Assembly (NCBI RefSeq): GCF_902459465.1
Contig: NC_047081.1
Location: 310,001 to 374,000 of the forward strand
DNA from: Asterias rubens
Taxonomy: Eukaryota > Echinodermata > Asteroidea > Forcipulatida > Asteriidae
Length of the DNA stretch: 64,000 bases
Reading direction: 5' to 3'
The notes beneath the pieces are model-generated. The model ran no database searches. It was not told the DNA's origin and saw nothing but the letters and a program-made list of their open reading frames with translations. The position numbers and the translations under genes are program-made. Positions 43,801-51,132 of the stretch are shown here, piece after piece; position 1 is the first letter of the stretch, and every line of letters starts with the position of its first letter.

Positions 43801-46800
43801 CCAGAGTTCTACCATGGAGGAATAAGGAATGTCTTATTCCTCCATGGTTCTACACTTAAACTAAACCCAAATCAACTGTCACCAGGGGCACGTTTGCACC
43901 TACTCATTGGGCTGAGGTCCAGTCCATAGGTATCATGGGCATCATCTTTGAGAAGCCTGGCTGGTAGAGCAGAATGCCTGGCTGGTAGAGCAGTTCTAAA
44001 CTGTTTGCGAAGCAATTATGGTTAAATGCCTTGCTCAGGGGCACACTCAGGCGTCATGATAGGGATTCAAACCACACACTCTGCTGACAACACCAGAGAG
44101 AATGAGTTCGGTAAACTAGATCGCTCAGCCACGACACACCTAGAAACTGGTTATAATCTGTAAATTCACAGATGTGAGATGGCCCTAGCAACTCCACCTC
44201 ATCAACAAATAAATTACACAAACAGGGGCTAATGAAGAATCAACGCAGAAGAGTTTAACAACACTCTAGACCAAGAAAACAACATTAGAACGCCAACAGA
44301 GTGTAAAATCAGTTTCTTTTCAAAAACTTCTTTTCACACCCAATGTTTACTCAACCATTCATCTCAAAAGAAAATAAATGAAACAATTTTCCAACGATAA
44401 AAGAGTGCCTACTCTGTTGAGTTAACGTTGGTTGTTGTTTGCCCATTAAGTTCACCTTAATAGTGTTGAACTTTAAAAGGGTGTAAACAGCCTATTCTTG
44501 GTTAATCAAGCTTGCCTAAAAATGACGGCCATGGAGGCTGGATACAAAATAAAATATGATCTGGAAGTCTGTAATGAAAAGTTAGATTTGATTTCAACTT
44601 TGCCAGAGGGGTGACCGTGGTTCAATATTGAGACTTTTTACTTTCTGCGATTGAGCCAGCACAGAGCGTGCTGTCTGATGTTAAGATAATAATTGTTGCA
44701 TCAGGGATAATTTTGATTTTACCCTTACAATGTGTGTTTAGTAGCATTGTATACTCAGTACTTTCAATGAGTTCAGTTTCACAGAGTCATGCTTATGTGC
44801 TAAGAGTAAACATCAACCCAAATGCCTGTAAAGGGATCAGGAGAGCAGTTGGGTAACACCTTGATGTAACCAAGCAGTCTCTCATGGCCATTTACTGTTT
44901 GATAATTGACTTTACACTTTTCAGAAACAAACATCAGGAGCCCTACCAAGGGATTACTTCATCACACTATCAAGCTCCAAATCATGCCGAGAGCTACACG
45001 GTTCTGATCCGTGCTGTTGACTTCATTCATAAATGGTTTGTGCATAGCAATTTTCTGCTAAGCAAAAATAAGCAGGAAACGAGTCACATGGTTGACATGG
45101 TTTTAGGGCTGGTAACCTTATTCTGGTAAGCAAAATTGTTTTGTAAGCAGCTTTACGAAATTGGACCCTGCTCTCTCTCAGAAGCCCCAGACTTTTCTTT
45201 GGTTTCTCATTTCAATATTCGCAGCACAGTTGTAGAAAACAAAATCAAAATATTTCAAAATAAAATTCATAAAGGACCCAAGTTCTTTTGAGCACAACAT
45301 TTGATTTACGCACTGATTATATTACGCTGTAAAGCTCCTCTGGGGCAGGTGGCTTTCTTTGTGAGACGGGGCACTTAAGCTAAATCCGCTATTTCAAAAA
45401 AACACGTTTTTAATAAAACTCTGCGCTGGCTTTGATTGATGCAGTCAATTAAGAATTCTGTCGTTTTCACACTCTTTGAAAATAAAAGGAGTTCATAGAA
45501 GTGCTATTGACATTTAGGGAATAATGGTTGGTTATTTTTCAAAAATAAAACCAGTCAACAAAACATGACTGTGATGACCTCTGACACAAAACAGTGAAAT
45601 CCTCACAAGAACGTTGCTACCTAATCAGGGTCCTAGCTATAGAGAAACGACGGTCCTTTTTTTATGCTCACACAGTGACCATCTATTGACAAGCAGATTC
45701 ACCCAAATCTTCATGAGTCGATTTGGGTGAACTGTATGGTCACTGTACACTAAAAATTACAGACTAAAGTTCAAACCTGCATGTTAGGTTGAATTTTTCA
45801 ACAAAATCAGCTGAAAACAAGGTCACGTACTATGCCATCTATCATCTGGGTCGACATCCCTAATTTATCTTGTATAGTCATGTGGTAGCTAAGCAACAAT
45901 AAACACTTAGATTTGTGCATTCGGTAACCTTTGGCGGCGAATCACAACCAGACAAGTGTTACAACACAGACTGGATGTAAAAAAGATTGGGTTGAACAGG
46001 CGGTCAGGTCAACCAACTAAACCCCCAGTCTGGGCAATTCTTTGATACCCCCATGTATTTGATAAACTAACCCGTCTGTGTGGTCTGGCCTGGAATTATA
46101 GAAACTTTTATTTTCCATCACAATTATGCCCTTACTCACAAAATGTGGCCCTTCCCAAAAACAAGAATGAATTTGAAATATTACAAAGTACAAACATGTC
46201 ACCAACTTGATACCCTTAGGCCCTTGTTTGAAAGGGAACTTTCTTTAACAATTGAAAACTTAGTTGACTTTTCTTGACTTAAATACTTTCACTGCACAGT
46301 GACAAAAAGTTTAGTTCTGTGGCTACTGTGTGTAAAGGCACATGAGGCAATTTACAGGCAATCAAATCCAAGTTATCGCCAATAAGAAAATTCACTTTCT
46401 CATCATTTTCTTGGGGATAGTAAGTCACAGCTAGAAGAATGTCTCATGCAATGCCGAAGTAGGCCTATTCCTTTAGCATACAATGCATTAACTCTTGCCT
46501 GTAAAACTACATCTTAATTGTTGTATACTTTCTCTGTTAACTCTTGCCTGTAAAACTACATCTTAATTGTTGTATACTTTCCCTGTTAACTCTTGCCTGT
46601 AAAACTACATCTTAATTGTTGTATACTTTCTCTGTTAACTCTTGCCTGTAAAACTACATCTTAATTGTTGGATACTTTCTCTGTTAACTCTTGCCTGTAA
46701 AACTACATCTTAATTGTTGTATACTTTCTCTGTTAACTCTTGCCTGTAAAACTACATCTTAATTGTTGTATACTTTCTCTGTTAACTCTTGCCTGTAAAA

Positions 46801-49686
46801 CTACATCTTAATTGTTGTATACTTTCTCTGTTAACTCTTGCCTGTAAAACTACATCTAAATTGTTGTATACTTTCTCTGTTTAGTACAATAGTTGGCACT
46901 ATTTATTCCCCTATAAAACTACATGTACATTCAGAATTTAGTTAGTGTACCTTCAATAGTATTTCTCTAACTGTAGGTTAAATGATAAACACAAACACTA
47001 ACAAAAGGAAGATTTGATTTGTCATTTTCCATTCGCTTGAGACTTGCAATCTATTAGGACAAATATCACAAACTCTGATCATTGGACAAAATCTCCGCAC
47101 ACAGCCAACAAACATTAATCACAACCTTTTGTTGCGCTACTAAATCTCAATCATCGGTCTTTGATCTGGTCCAACAACAACCACAAGTAGGAAATTAGTT
47201 AACCATTTATTTCTGTCAGTTACACTGGCACCAAAAGGCCATTGCCAGCTTTTATATCACATGGCAACCTAAATAAACAAATACACAACTGAGTGCTTTA
47301 ATTGTCATTTGATCGTTACAGTAGAAATTAAAATGTACTATATTTCATTGATCTGATAGTGATACCACACAGTTTGAGTTTCACAAAGAAATCTCCACAA
47401 GAAAATAGGTCGTTGGAATTTTCAATAGTATACTGTTTGAATAGTATACAACTTTTTAATCAGTTCTTAGATTCGACAGTGAGCTCATAAAATTATGGTG
47501 TTTTTTTTGGTCTTGGTATGTGCTATGGGGTTAGTTTGCGTCATAAAACTTAACTTTTGGTGTGTTTTTTTGTGACAAATACTTTGTGAAGAAAGGTTAT
47601 GGAATGGTGGGTTTTATGTTGTTGTTTCATCCTTGCCAATGTCTCTTCTCTAGTACAATAACTTCATAAAAATGCAAAAATGTAATCAGTTAACCTCTTT
47701 TCCTCCAGTGAATTGTGTGTTATAGAACTTTTAAAACTTTAGGCCCTATAATGTTGTTTAGTATTCAGCCAGGGTTTGCCTTGTTTAATTTTCAGTAAAC
47801 TATGTAGAAGCCAGCGGCACCCAATGACTTGTCATATCACACCTTAGCATGTCTGTACTGTGTCAAAGGCCTGAAATAACATGAAGGTCACGTCCTGTAT
47901 TGCACTGGCTTGGTCTTAGACATGGTGCCCCTTGAAAGGTTTTAATTATAGACTTTTATTTTCTAATGGAAGTGTTCTTTGCATAATTAAATGAAAATGG
48001 CCTTGCCCTCCCAAAGAAGTGTCAGTGCATTAGTGCTGGTACCAGTTTTTTTCTCTGGTCTACATGGTCTACTGCAAGTTTTTTTTAAAATGTTTTCTGT
48101 CAACACTGTCATTCAATTATCATGTGGAAATTGTAACTTGAAGAAAAATAATCAGTGATAGAAATGAACATGCTCACAGTCACATGTTGTTTTAACTGGC
48201 TTTTGGTCAGTGGACCACAGGAGAGCACTGTGACATATTTATTAGTCCCGGACAACAATCAAGTCATAAATAGAGTATCCCCTGAAAGCGCTTGCAAACA
48301 AACTGACCCAGGCTGCCTCATAAAAACAACCTAAACATTCCTGTAAAAAACTGTATGAAAATGTAAATGAGGATAAAAATAAATAAATTTGGTTATCAAA
48401 CTGGTTTGTGGCTCCCGTGGAATGTTTTGAAAAGATTTCTGTATCCTGCCACCACTTTTAAATAAAAATTTACCAAAAGGAATGAATCTCATGAGTAAGG
48501 TTACTCATGAGTAAACTAGATTAAGGAATTAAATAGTGGCGACAGGATACAGAAATTCTGTTGAATGTTTTTGTTAAATTAAAGAAAAATTAATTCTGAA
48601 ATTCATGGTCCAAGTAGGGCCTACCCCAAAACAGTAACTGCGCATGTTCAGTGCTGGCTAATTATACACAACACTGGAAAAAAGTTCATGTTATAAAATG
48701 TACAGTTAACGACATATTAGGCGTAAGTCTGTAACATGTTGACCTTGGTTTGGTAGGACTGCAGGAGACGAGAATATGTACCATTTAAAAATAACAAAGA
48801 AACATCATCCAACCTCGAAAGTTCATAAAAAATTACTGTCTGCTAGACTGGGTTTCATTCTGCTTTAGTCACTAGATGGATGATGTGAGGTGGTTACTGT
48901 TTGGGATTCTATGGTGTGCAATTGTGGGGAAAAAATTAAAATATTTTATGTGAAAATGACAACAAATTTTTAATTTTTATTTACTGCGTACTGTAATAAA
49001 TTCCGATAAGCGTAATAAATATTAAGTCTACATTAAAGAGAAAATATCATAGATTGGTTTCTTATCTCCTGACTGAAACCAAACATAATTGGTCTGAAAT
49101 GGGGGAAAACGGGTTGTTATGAAGTGTGAGTGCATCGAGGGGGGGGGGGGGGGTGGAGTGTTTTACTTTCATGCCTTATGATATTTCTAGATTCTAATAT
49201 AGTAGCCATAATGCCTTAGGACAAAAATTAAATTTGTTAAGTAGTAATTGAATAATATTTTTGATTTATTTTGCACGCCATACTAGCTTCTGAATATTCA
49301 ATAAAATACCAACCAATGAAAGGTGTGAAAACATGACGTTGCTCCAATGTCCTGCATGCATAAGCACTGTTAATGGCGGACTGTCTCTCACATCGTAAAA
49401 CCAAAACTTTTAAAAATTCAACACACCATGAAGTGAAAGTGTTATTGTTAAAAAATTGGATAGATGATTTGAAAGAAAAACAAATTTAGTTTTTGATGGT
49501 GAACAATTTTATCCTACTGAAAACACATGACACCAGGATATCTAATTTACCTCAATGAGATATCCCTTTTTGTAAAAAAGTGTGAAAAAGTGGTGGCGCC
49601 ATACGGAAAGTTATCCTAAGCCATACTTACATTTCCATTTTGTCCAGGGACAAAATATTTCTATTCCTTGGTTTCTTGCCTGCCAT
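19811..49686 (-). CDS. FAM149B1: FAM149 family protein (FAM149B1-like, DUF3719), ciliary
   Basis: Minus-strand exons: 49686-49631 and 33183-32827 (both tentative), then 26834-26600, 26109-25964, 25470-25327, 25097-24933, 24712-24531, 24175-24012, 23682-23546, 23171-22959, 22599-22425, 21174-21055, 20344-20251, 19935-19811 (TAA). All phases agree and the sum is 770 residues. From residue about 190, SGNSTERSSLFSW and KTVRRMFQEIDDILFE ... EWNSRFPHLR form the DUF3719 region. Then come ESEGVIEEYFAYDRL (human EGIIEEYLAFDH), an FDVMWTEVVGWI segment, NRPGSSTLSQINRSNRP and a Pro/Ser-rich tail. FAM149B1 is needed for normal cilia and is mutated in a Joubert-type ciliopathy. The last twelve exons are solid. 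The two 5' exons rest on phase and gene order: the donor after 32827 is GTGGGT, with a competing GTAACA 4 bp away that breaks the frame. A second in-frame ATG lies at 49701. FAM149A is the alternative paralogue. Confidence 0.8.
20425..20750. repeat. 213-bp-offset direct duplication in a FAM149 intron
   Basis: GGGTGCACCAAGTGCAAGG and the following 110 bases (ending GGGGCACTTTGG) occur at about 20427-20537 and again at 20640-20750 with only a few differences. GGAATCCAGCAGAATCCTTAG also occurs twice near 20403 and 20545. This is a simple tandem duplication in the intron before exon 20251-20344. Confidence 0.8.
20880..21032. repeat. CTTAGC-family repeat
   Basis: ATAGAGCTGCTTCTAAAAC at the left, ACTAAGCAGAAATGTAC in the middle and TGGCTGGTAACCAGTTTCTGCTTAGC at the right follow the family order. 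It ends about 25 bp from FAM149 exon 21055-21174. Confidence 0.55.
21378..22180. repeat. 130-bp minisatellite, six copies, in a FAM149 intron
   Basis: ATGATGGAC(A/T)TAATATTGG recurs at 21407, 21537, 21667, 21797, 21927 and 22058, a 130-bp period with one 131-bp unit. Each unit also carries GTAAGTGGGATACATTTACC and CAGACCCCTTTTATTCTG. Units differ by a few substitutions. The period is not a multiple of three, so the short open frames on both strands are by-products of the repeat. Confidence 0.95.
22700..22765 (-). repeat. tRNA-like SINE fragment (antisense)
   Basis: Read on minus, GATAGCTCATCTGGTAGAGG is a clear A-box region like that of Val/Asn-type tRNAs, followed by GTCCAGTACATTG. The right half is degenerate. 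It lies in the intron between FAM149 exons 22425-22599 and 22959-23171. Confidence 0.45.
23305..23445 (-). repeat. tRNA-derived SINE (antisense)
   Basis: Read on minus: GGCATGGCTGAGCAGATAC at the head, a TGTTTCTGATCAGCAGAGTG segment, then GGTTCTAATCC as B box and TGTCCCTAAGCAAGACACTT as tail. Same family as the copies at 11145-11322, 30156-30330, 44005-44142 and 53463-53600. Confidence 0.6.
23770..23946. repeat. CTTAGC-family repeat
   Basis: It begins GGGCCCGATTTCATACAAAC, continues TTGCTTAGCAAATTTCTG, GTAACCTGTTTCTGCTGAGC and TGTGCTTAGCATG, and ends with GGCTTTATGGAAATGAGCC. The ends are roughly inverted. It is intronic in FAM149, next to exon 24012-24175. Confidence 0.6.
24425..24500 (+). 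repeat. tRNA-derived SINE head
   Basis: It holds AATAGCTCAGTTGATAGAA (A box) and GATGGTTCAAGTCCTGCTCG (B box), spaced as in a tRNA gene. Closely related to 15320-15390 and 28585-28665. Stem mismatches show it is not a working tRNA. Confidence 0.6.
25541..25870. repeat. two adjoining CTTAGC-family repeats
   Basis: The first copy runs from TCCCAATTTAATAGAGCTGC to CAGCTCTATGAAATTGGGCC (25541-25717) with clear inverted ends. A second, partial copy (about 25735-25865: GGGTTACCAGCCAGAACACC ... CTGCTTAGCAGTTAGAGC) follows in the opposite orientation. Both are in the FAM149 intron between 25470 and 25964. Confidence 0.65.
28585..28665 (+). repeat. tRNA-derived SINE head
   Basis: GAGATAGCTCAGTTAGTAGACC (A-box part) and TTGGTTCAAATCCTACTCCC (B-box part) are the clearest of the three related copies. 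The next 60 bases have no tRNA structure. Probably an old Pol III-derived retroposon. Confidence 0.65.
29572..29711. mobile_element. foldback MITE, GGAGACTTTCC/GGAAAGTCTCC-type ends
   Basis: The left arm runs GGAGACTTTCCAACG, GGTGGCAGCAGAC, ACCGGGTAAATTTCCATTGTT. The right arm is its inverse (AACAATGGATTTACCCGGT, GTCTGCTGCCCTC, CCCAGAAAGTCTCC). Arms of about 53 bp with a few mismatches and small gaps flank a 30-bp loop. There is no coding content. Confidence 0.85.
30156..30330 (+). repeat. tRNA-derived SINE (sense copy)
   Basis: GTGTCATGGCTGAGCCGATA (A box), GAGTGTTCGAGTCCCCGGCG (B box), then a tail with AAGGCACTATACCATTATTG, TCGTCCTTCAGATGGGGCG and GGTCCCATGTG. It is the best-preserved example here of the SINE family also seen at 11145, 23305, 44005 and 53463, and defines the head-to-tail order. 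Confidence 0.65.
31408..31641. repeat. CTTAGC-family repeat
   Basis: It starts GGGACCAATTTCATAAAGCC, contains AACAGAAACTGGTAACCAGC and TTTAGCTTAGCAAAGATACG, and ends TTAGCAGAACCATGAAATAAAGCCC, roughly the inverse of its start. Confidence 0.6.
32827..33183 (-). CDS. probable FAM149 coding exon 2 (Ser/Thr/Pro-rich)
   Basis: A 357-nt open frame on minus, GC-richer than its surroundings, encodes a Ser/Thr/Pro/Arg-rich low-complexity segment (SSIQLSIATQTPPVIQPSCE ... ENGEEAERILSS-like end). It is listed separately because it is less certain than the core gene. Taken with acceptor GTTCAG at 33184-33185 and donor GTGGGT at 32825-32826, it enters in phase 2 and leaves in phase 2. Phase 2 is exactly what both the 49.6-kb start exon and the 26.8-kb exon need. 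The opposite strand is also open (32965-33162) but lacks splice context. Confidence 0.5.
34298..34377. repeat. 40-bp perfect tandem duplication
   Basis: CTTGTCGCTACCACACACAG plus the following 20 bases occurs at 34298-34337 and, without a mismatch, at 34338-34377. A recent duplication. Confidence 0.95.
34898..35273. mobile_element. TTAA-flanked MITE, 376 bp
   Basis: It begins TTAAAGCCATTGGACCCTTT and ends AAAGGGTCCAATGGCTTTAA, a perfect terminal inverted repeat of about 24 bp (to CGGT/ACCG) bounded by TTAA on both sides. The right part carries GATGACCGATTGAGCC, AAATTTTCACAGGTTTG and GAAGGCTGGGCCTTGGACAA, all shared with the element at 18941-19325. The two are therefore relatives with different tips. 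Confidence 0.88.
38920..38952. repeat. perfect 12-bp hairpin
   Basis: CAGATCCATGGT (38920-38931) and ACCATGGATCTG (38941-38952) are exact inverses around a 9-base loop. A 15-base poly-G run lies just upstream near 38880. No function is evident. Confidence 0.7.
40903..41250. other. unexplained block open on both strands
   Basis: Minus 41175-40903 is open for 90 codons (…LRKVFRGLAMTSGVVPLKRG…). Plus 40979-41293 is open for 104 codons from an ATG in ACCATGGAG. The block is GC-richer than its surroundings and sits next to a poly-C tract (40561-40582). I recognise neither protein. It could be a remnant of a transposable element, a 5' exon of an alternative transcript, or chance. Confidence 0.3.
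43811..43848. repeat. perfect 16-bp hairpin
   Basis: ACCATGGAGGAATAAG (43811-43826) and CTTATTCCTCCATGGT (43833-43848) are exact inverses with a 6-base loop. It may be a small foldback remnant. Confidence 0.8.
44005..44142 (-). repeat. tRNA-derived SINE (antisense)
   Basis: Read on minus: TGTCGTGGCTGAGCGATCTA (A box), GTGTGGTTTGAATCCC (B box), then TGCCCCTGAGCAAGGCATTT. Same family as 30156-30330. Confidence 0.6.
45035..45168. repeat. CTTAGC-family repeat
   Basis: CAATTTTCTGCTAAGCAAAAAT, AAGCAGGAAACGAGTCACATG, GGGCTGGTAACCTTATTCTGG and AAGCAGCTTTACGAAATTGG occur in the family order. This is among the better preserved copies. Confidence 0.65.
45672..45746. repeat. short foldback with two-step inverted arms
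   Basis: ACAGTGACCAT (45672-45682) pairs with ATGGTCACTGT (45736-45746). Inside it TTCACCCAAAT (from 45699) pairs with ATTTGGGTGAA (45721-45731). Together they make a 75-bp imperfect hairpin. Confidence 0.75.
46488..46879. repeat. 49-bp minisatellite, eight copies
   Basis: TTAACTCTTGCCTGTAAAAC repeats every 49 bp from 46488 to 46831, each followed by TACATCTTAATTGTTG and TATACTTTCTCTG. Copies differ by single bases (CCCTG in one, GGATAC in one, CTAAATTG in the last). The near-perfect match suggests recent expansion, so copy number probably varies between individuals. Confidence 0.97.
48434..48557. mobile_element. foldback element with GTGGC/GCCAC arms
   Basis: ATTTCTGTATCCTGCCACCACT (48435-48456) is inverted, with one mismatch, at AGTGGCGACAGGATACAGAAAT (48535-48556). 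The centre holds a second small palindrome, CTCATGAGTAA / TTACTCATGAG (48488-48511). Its terminal pattern is reminiscent of the GGCGCC family at 5961-6100. Confidence 0.8.
49547..49617. mobile_element. half copy of the GGCGCC foldback family
   Basis: TTTACCTCAATGAGATATCC, TTTTTGTAAAAAAGTGTGAAA and GTGGTGGCGCCATACGGAAA match 6029-6094 of the element at 5961-6100, but the left arm is missing. It ends 12 bp from the donor of the proposed first FAM149 exon. Confidence 0.75.
49631..49686 (-). CDS. proposed FAM149 coding exon 1
   Basis: A start codon in a strong context (ACCATGG at 49686) opens MAGKKPRNRNILSLDKME and runs into a perfect GTAAGT donor at 49630-49625, leaving phase 2. It is listed separately because its link to FAM149 is inferred. 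It joins in frame to the open exon at 33183-32827 and lies beside a CpG-rich region. An in-frame ATG also lies 15 bases upstream (49701), preceded by an in-frame stop. It could instead start a different minus-strand gene with exons I did not find. Confidence 0.5.
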
Positions 49687-49701
49687 GGTTTGGTTTTTCA
49701 T

Positions 49702-51132
49702 GACCAAGTGTCACCGACTGCACGATCAAAAAACAGCAAGTCAATTTCTCGCATTCTTCACACCAAACTGTGTCCAGAAATGCCGTTATTTCAGTGTCAC
49801 TCCAAAAGTCGTTTTAAATATACAGAGAGCAGGGTTTATCATTCAAGTTTTGATAAAATAAACACAGAATAAAGGTAAATGTCGGTGTGCTCCCGGGGCC
49901 AAGAAGTGCTGGCTTACTTGTGGTGGTATCGACTAGCGACACCGCAGTCAGTGCAGCTGCATTCTTCCGTGCTTAGCTCCCCGTTGCCGCGGTTGGGTCA
50001 CGAACTCAACCCAAACAACGTCCGCGGACTTCCCCGCCCGTTCCTCGAAAGTTTGGAACACAACTCCGAAACCAAGCAAAAAACCACAACACACGCAGAA
50101 TTGACTTCAAATGTCCTGCAGTTAACCACCAGGAAGAAGTTCATGAAGAATCATTTTATGTTATTTCTTTTAGAGGTCACCAACAGATAATGGTACAGCA
50201 CAAAGTTTCGCTGTTGAGTTCCCACCATACAAAAGTACACAAACCTAAATAAAGATGGCGGATTTAGTGTCAGCCGGGACCACAATGCAACGCGCGGTTG
50301 GCCAGGCGACATAAGCCCCTTGCACTTTGCCTCACACGAAGAATCATTTTGAAGTATTTTTTTGTAGACGTCAGTTTTGTTATTTTAAGGTTTCGTTTAA
50401 AATCCTTTAGACGATGAGAATTATGATAAACAGTCAGGTAGTTAAATTACACAACTGTTTGGGGTTTATACAATTGAACTTGTGTTTCTGTCTCTGCCGG
50501 GCGCGGGGGCGTAACGCAAACTAGCACCTGTTTTCAATTAAAAGATTAATTGATTGGAAAATCAATACGCAATTAGTGTCTAGATAATCCGCGATTTCTC
50601 TGGGCTATTTTCAAAGTTTCAAAGAAAATATATTTAGAAAACAGATCGCTGCAAAAGATTCACGGATACGTGTATAATTTTCACAGCATAAAATAAATAC
50701 AAGATAGGATCGAGATGTCTAAGTTTGCTTTTGCAAAATCCAGAATTTCGGAAGGGGACCATAGAGGTAGTGATTCAAATATTTTCCCCAGGGTTGATTT
50801 TTGAAATAAATAAAGTGTAAAACTTACAAAATGAAGCAGCCCCACCCAACCCACAAGCCCCACCCCCTGCAGCAAAGGCCAAAGGGGAAAATTCCAGCCC
50901 CGCCCCCCCCCCCGCCCCACCCCCAATAAACCTACACTGTAACTACAGAGGGCGGGCTTGAACTTTCCCTTGTTTTGATTCATCACACGTCAGCTGTTAG
51001 GGCACGTGTGTGCGCATGGCACCTCCGATAAATTCAACCATCCGGAAAATTTGTCCTCAAAACAGTGTACGTTCGAAGGTGTGCAGACGACACAACAGTG
51101 GCAGTTTTACCTTAAAATAACAGTGAATTATC
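49702..51132. promoter_or_regulatory. CpG-rich divergent promoter region (proposed FAM149 start / FUT11-like gene)
   Basis: The first half (49880-50330) is strikingly GC- and CpG-rich for this genome (CTCCCGGGGCC, TTGCCGCGGTTGGG, GTCCGCGGACTTCCCCGCCC). It contains a consensus YY1 site AAGATGGCGG at 50252-50261. A short frame beginning at that ATG (MADLVSAGTT...) ends after about 19 codons. 50900-50925 is a poly-C tract. No RNA evidence is available to place the start sites. Confidence 0.5.

Larger units (their letters stand above)
33184..49630. other. 16-kb interval, proposed FAM149 intron 1, no supported gene
   Basis: No exon with protein similarity was found. It contains a 40-bp duplication (34298-34377), a TTAA MITE (34898-35273), a SINE (44005-44142), perfect hairpins (38920-38952, 43811-43848), a foldback (45672-45746), a 49-bp minisatellite (46488-46879), two GGCGCC/GTGGC-type foldback elements (48434-48557, 49547-49617), poly-G or poly-C tracts and several CTTAGC repeats. 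One block at 40903-41250 is open on both strands and remains unexplained. Confidence 0.45.

Noticed and set aside
46488-46879. Possible CRISPR-like array (regular 49-bp period)
   Set aside because: The whole unit is repeated with no variable spacers, and the window is eukaryotic; it is a minisatellite.
50254-50315. Short coding exon starting at AAGATGGCGG (MADLVSAGTT...)
   Set aside because: It stops after 19 codons. The only possible donor is poor, and the motif is better explained as a YY1 promoter site.
50681-50986. 101-codon minus frame upstream of the FUT11-like gene
   Set aside because: It is produced by a poly-C tract and GC-rich promoter sequence; there is no homologue, and it overlaps the likely promoter.
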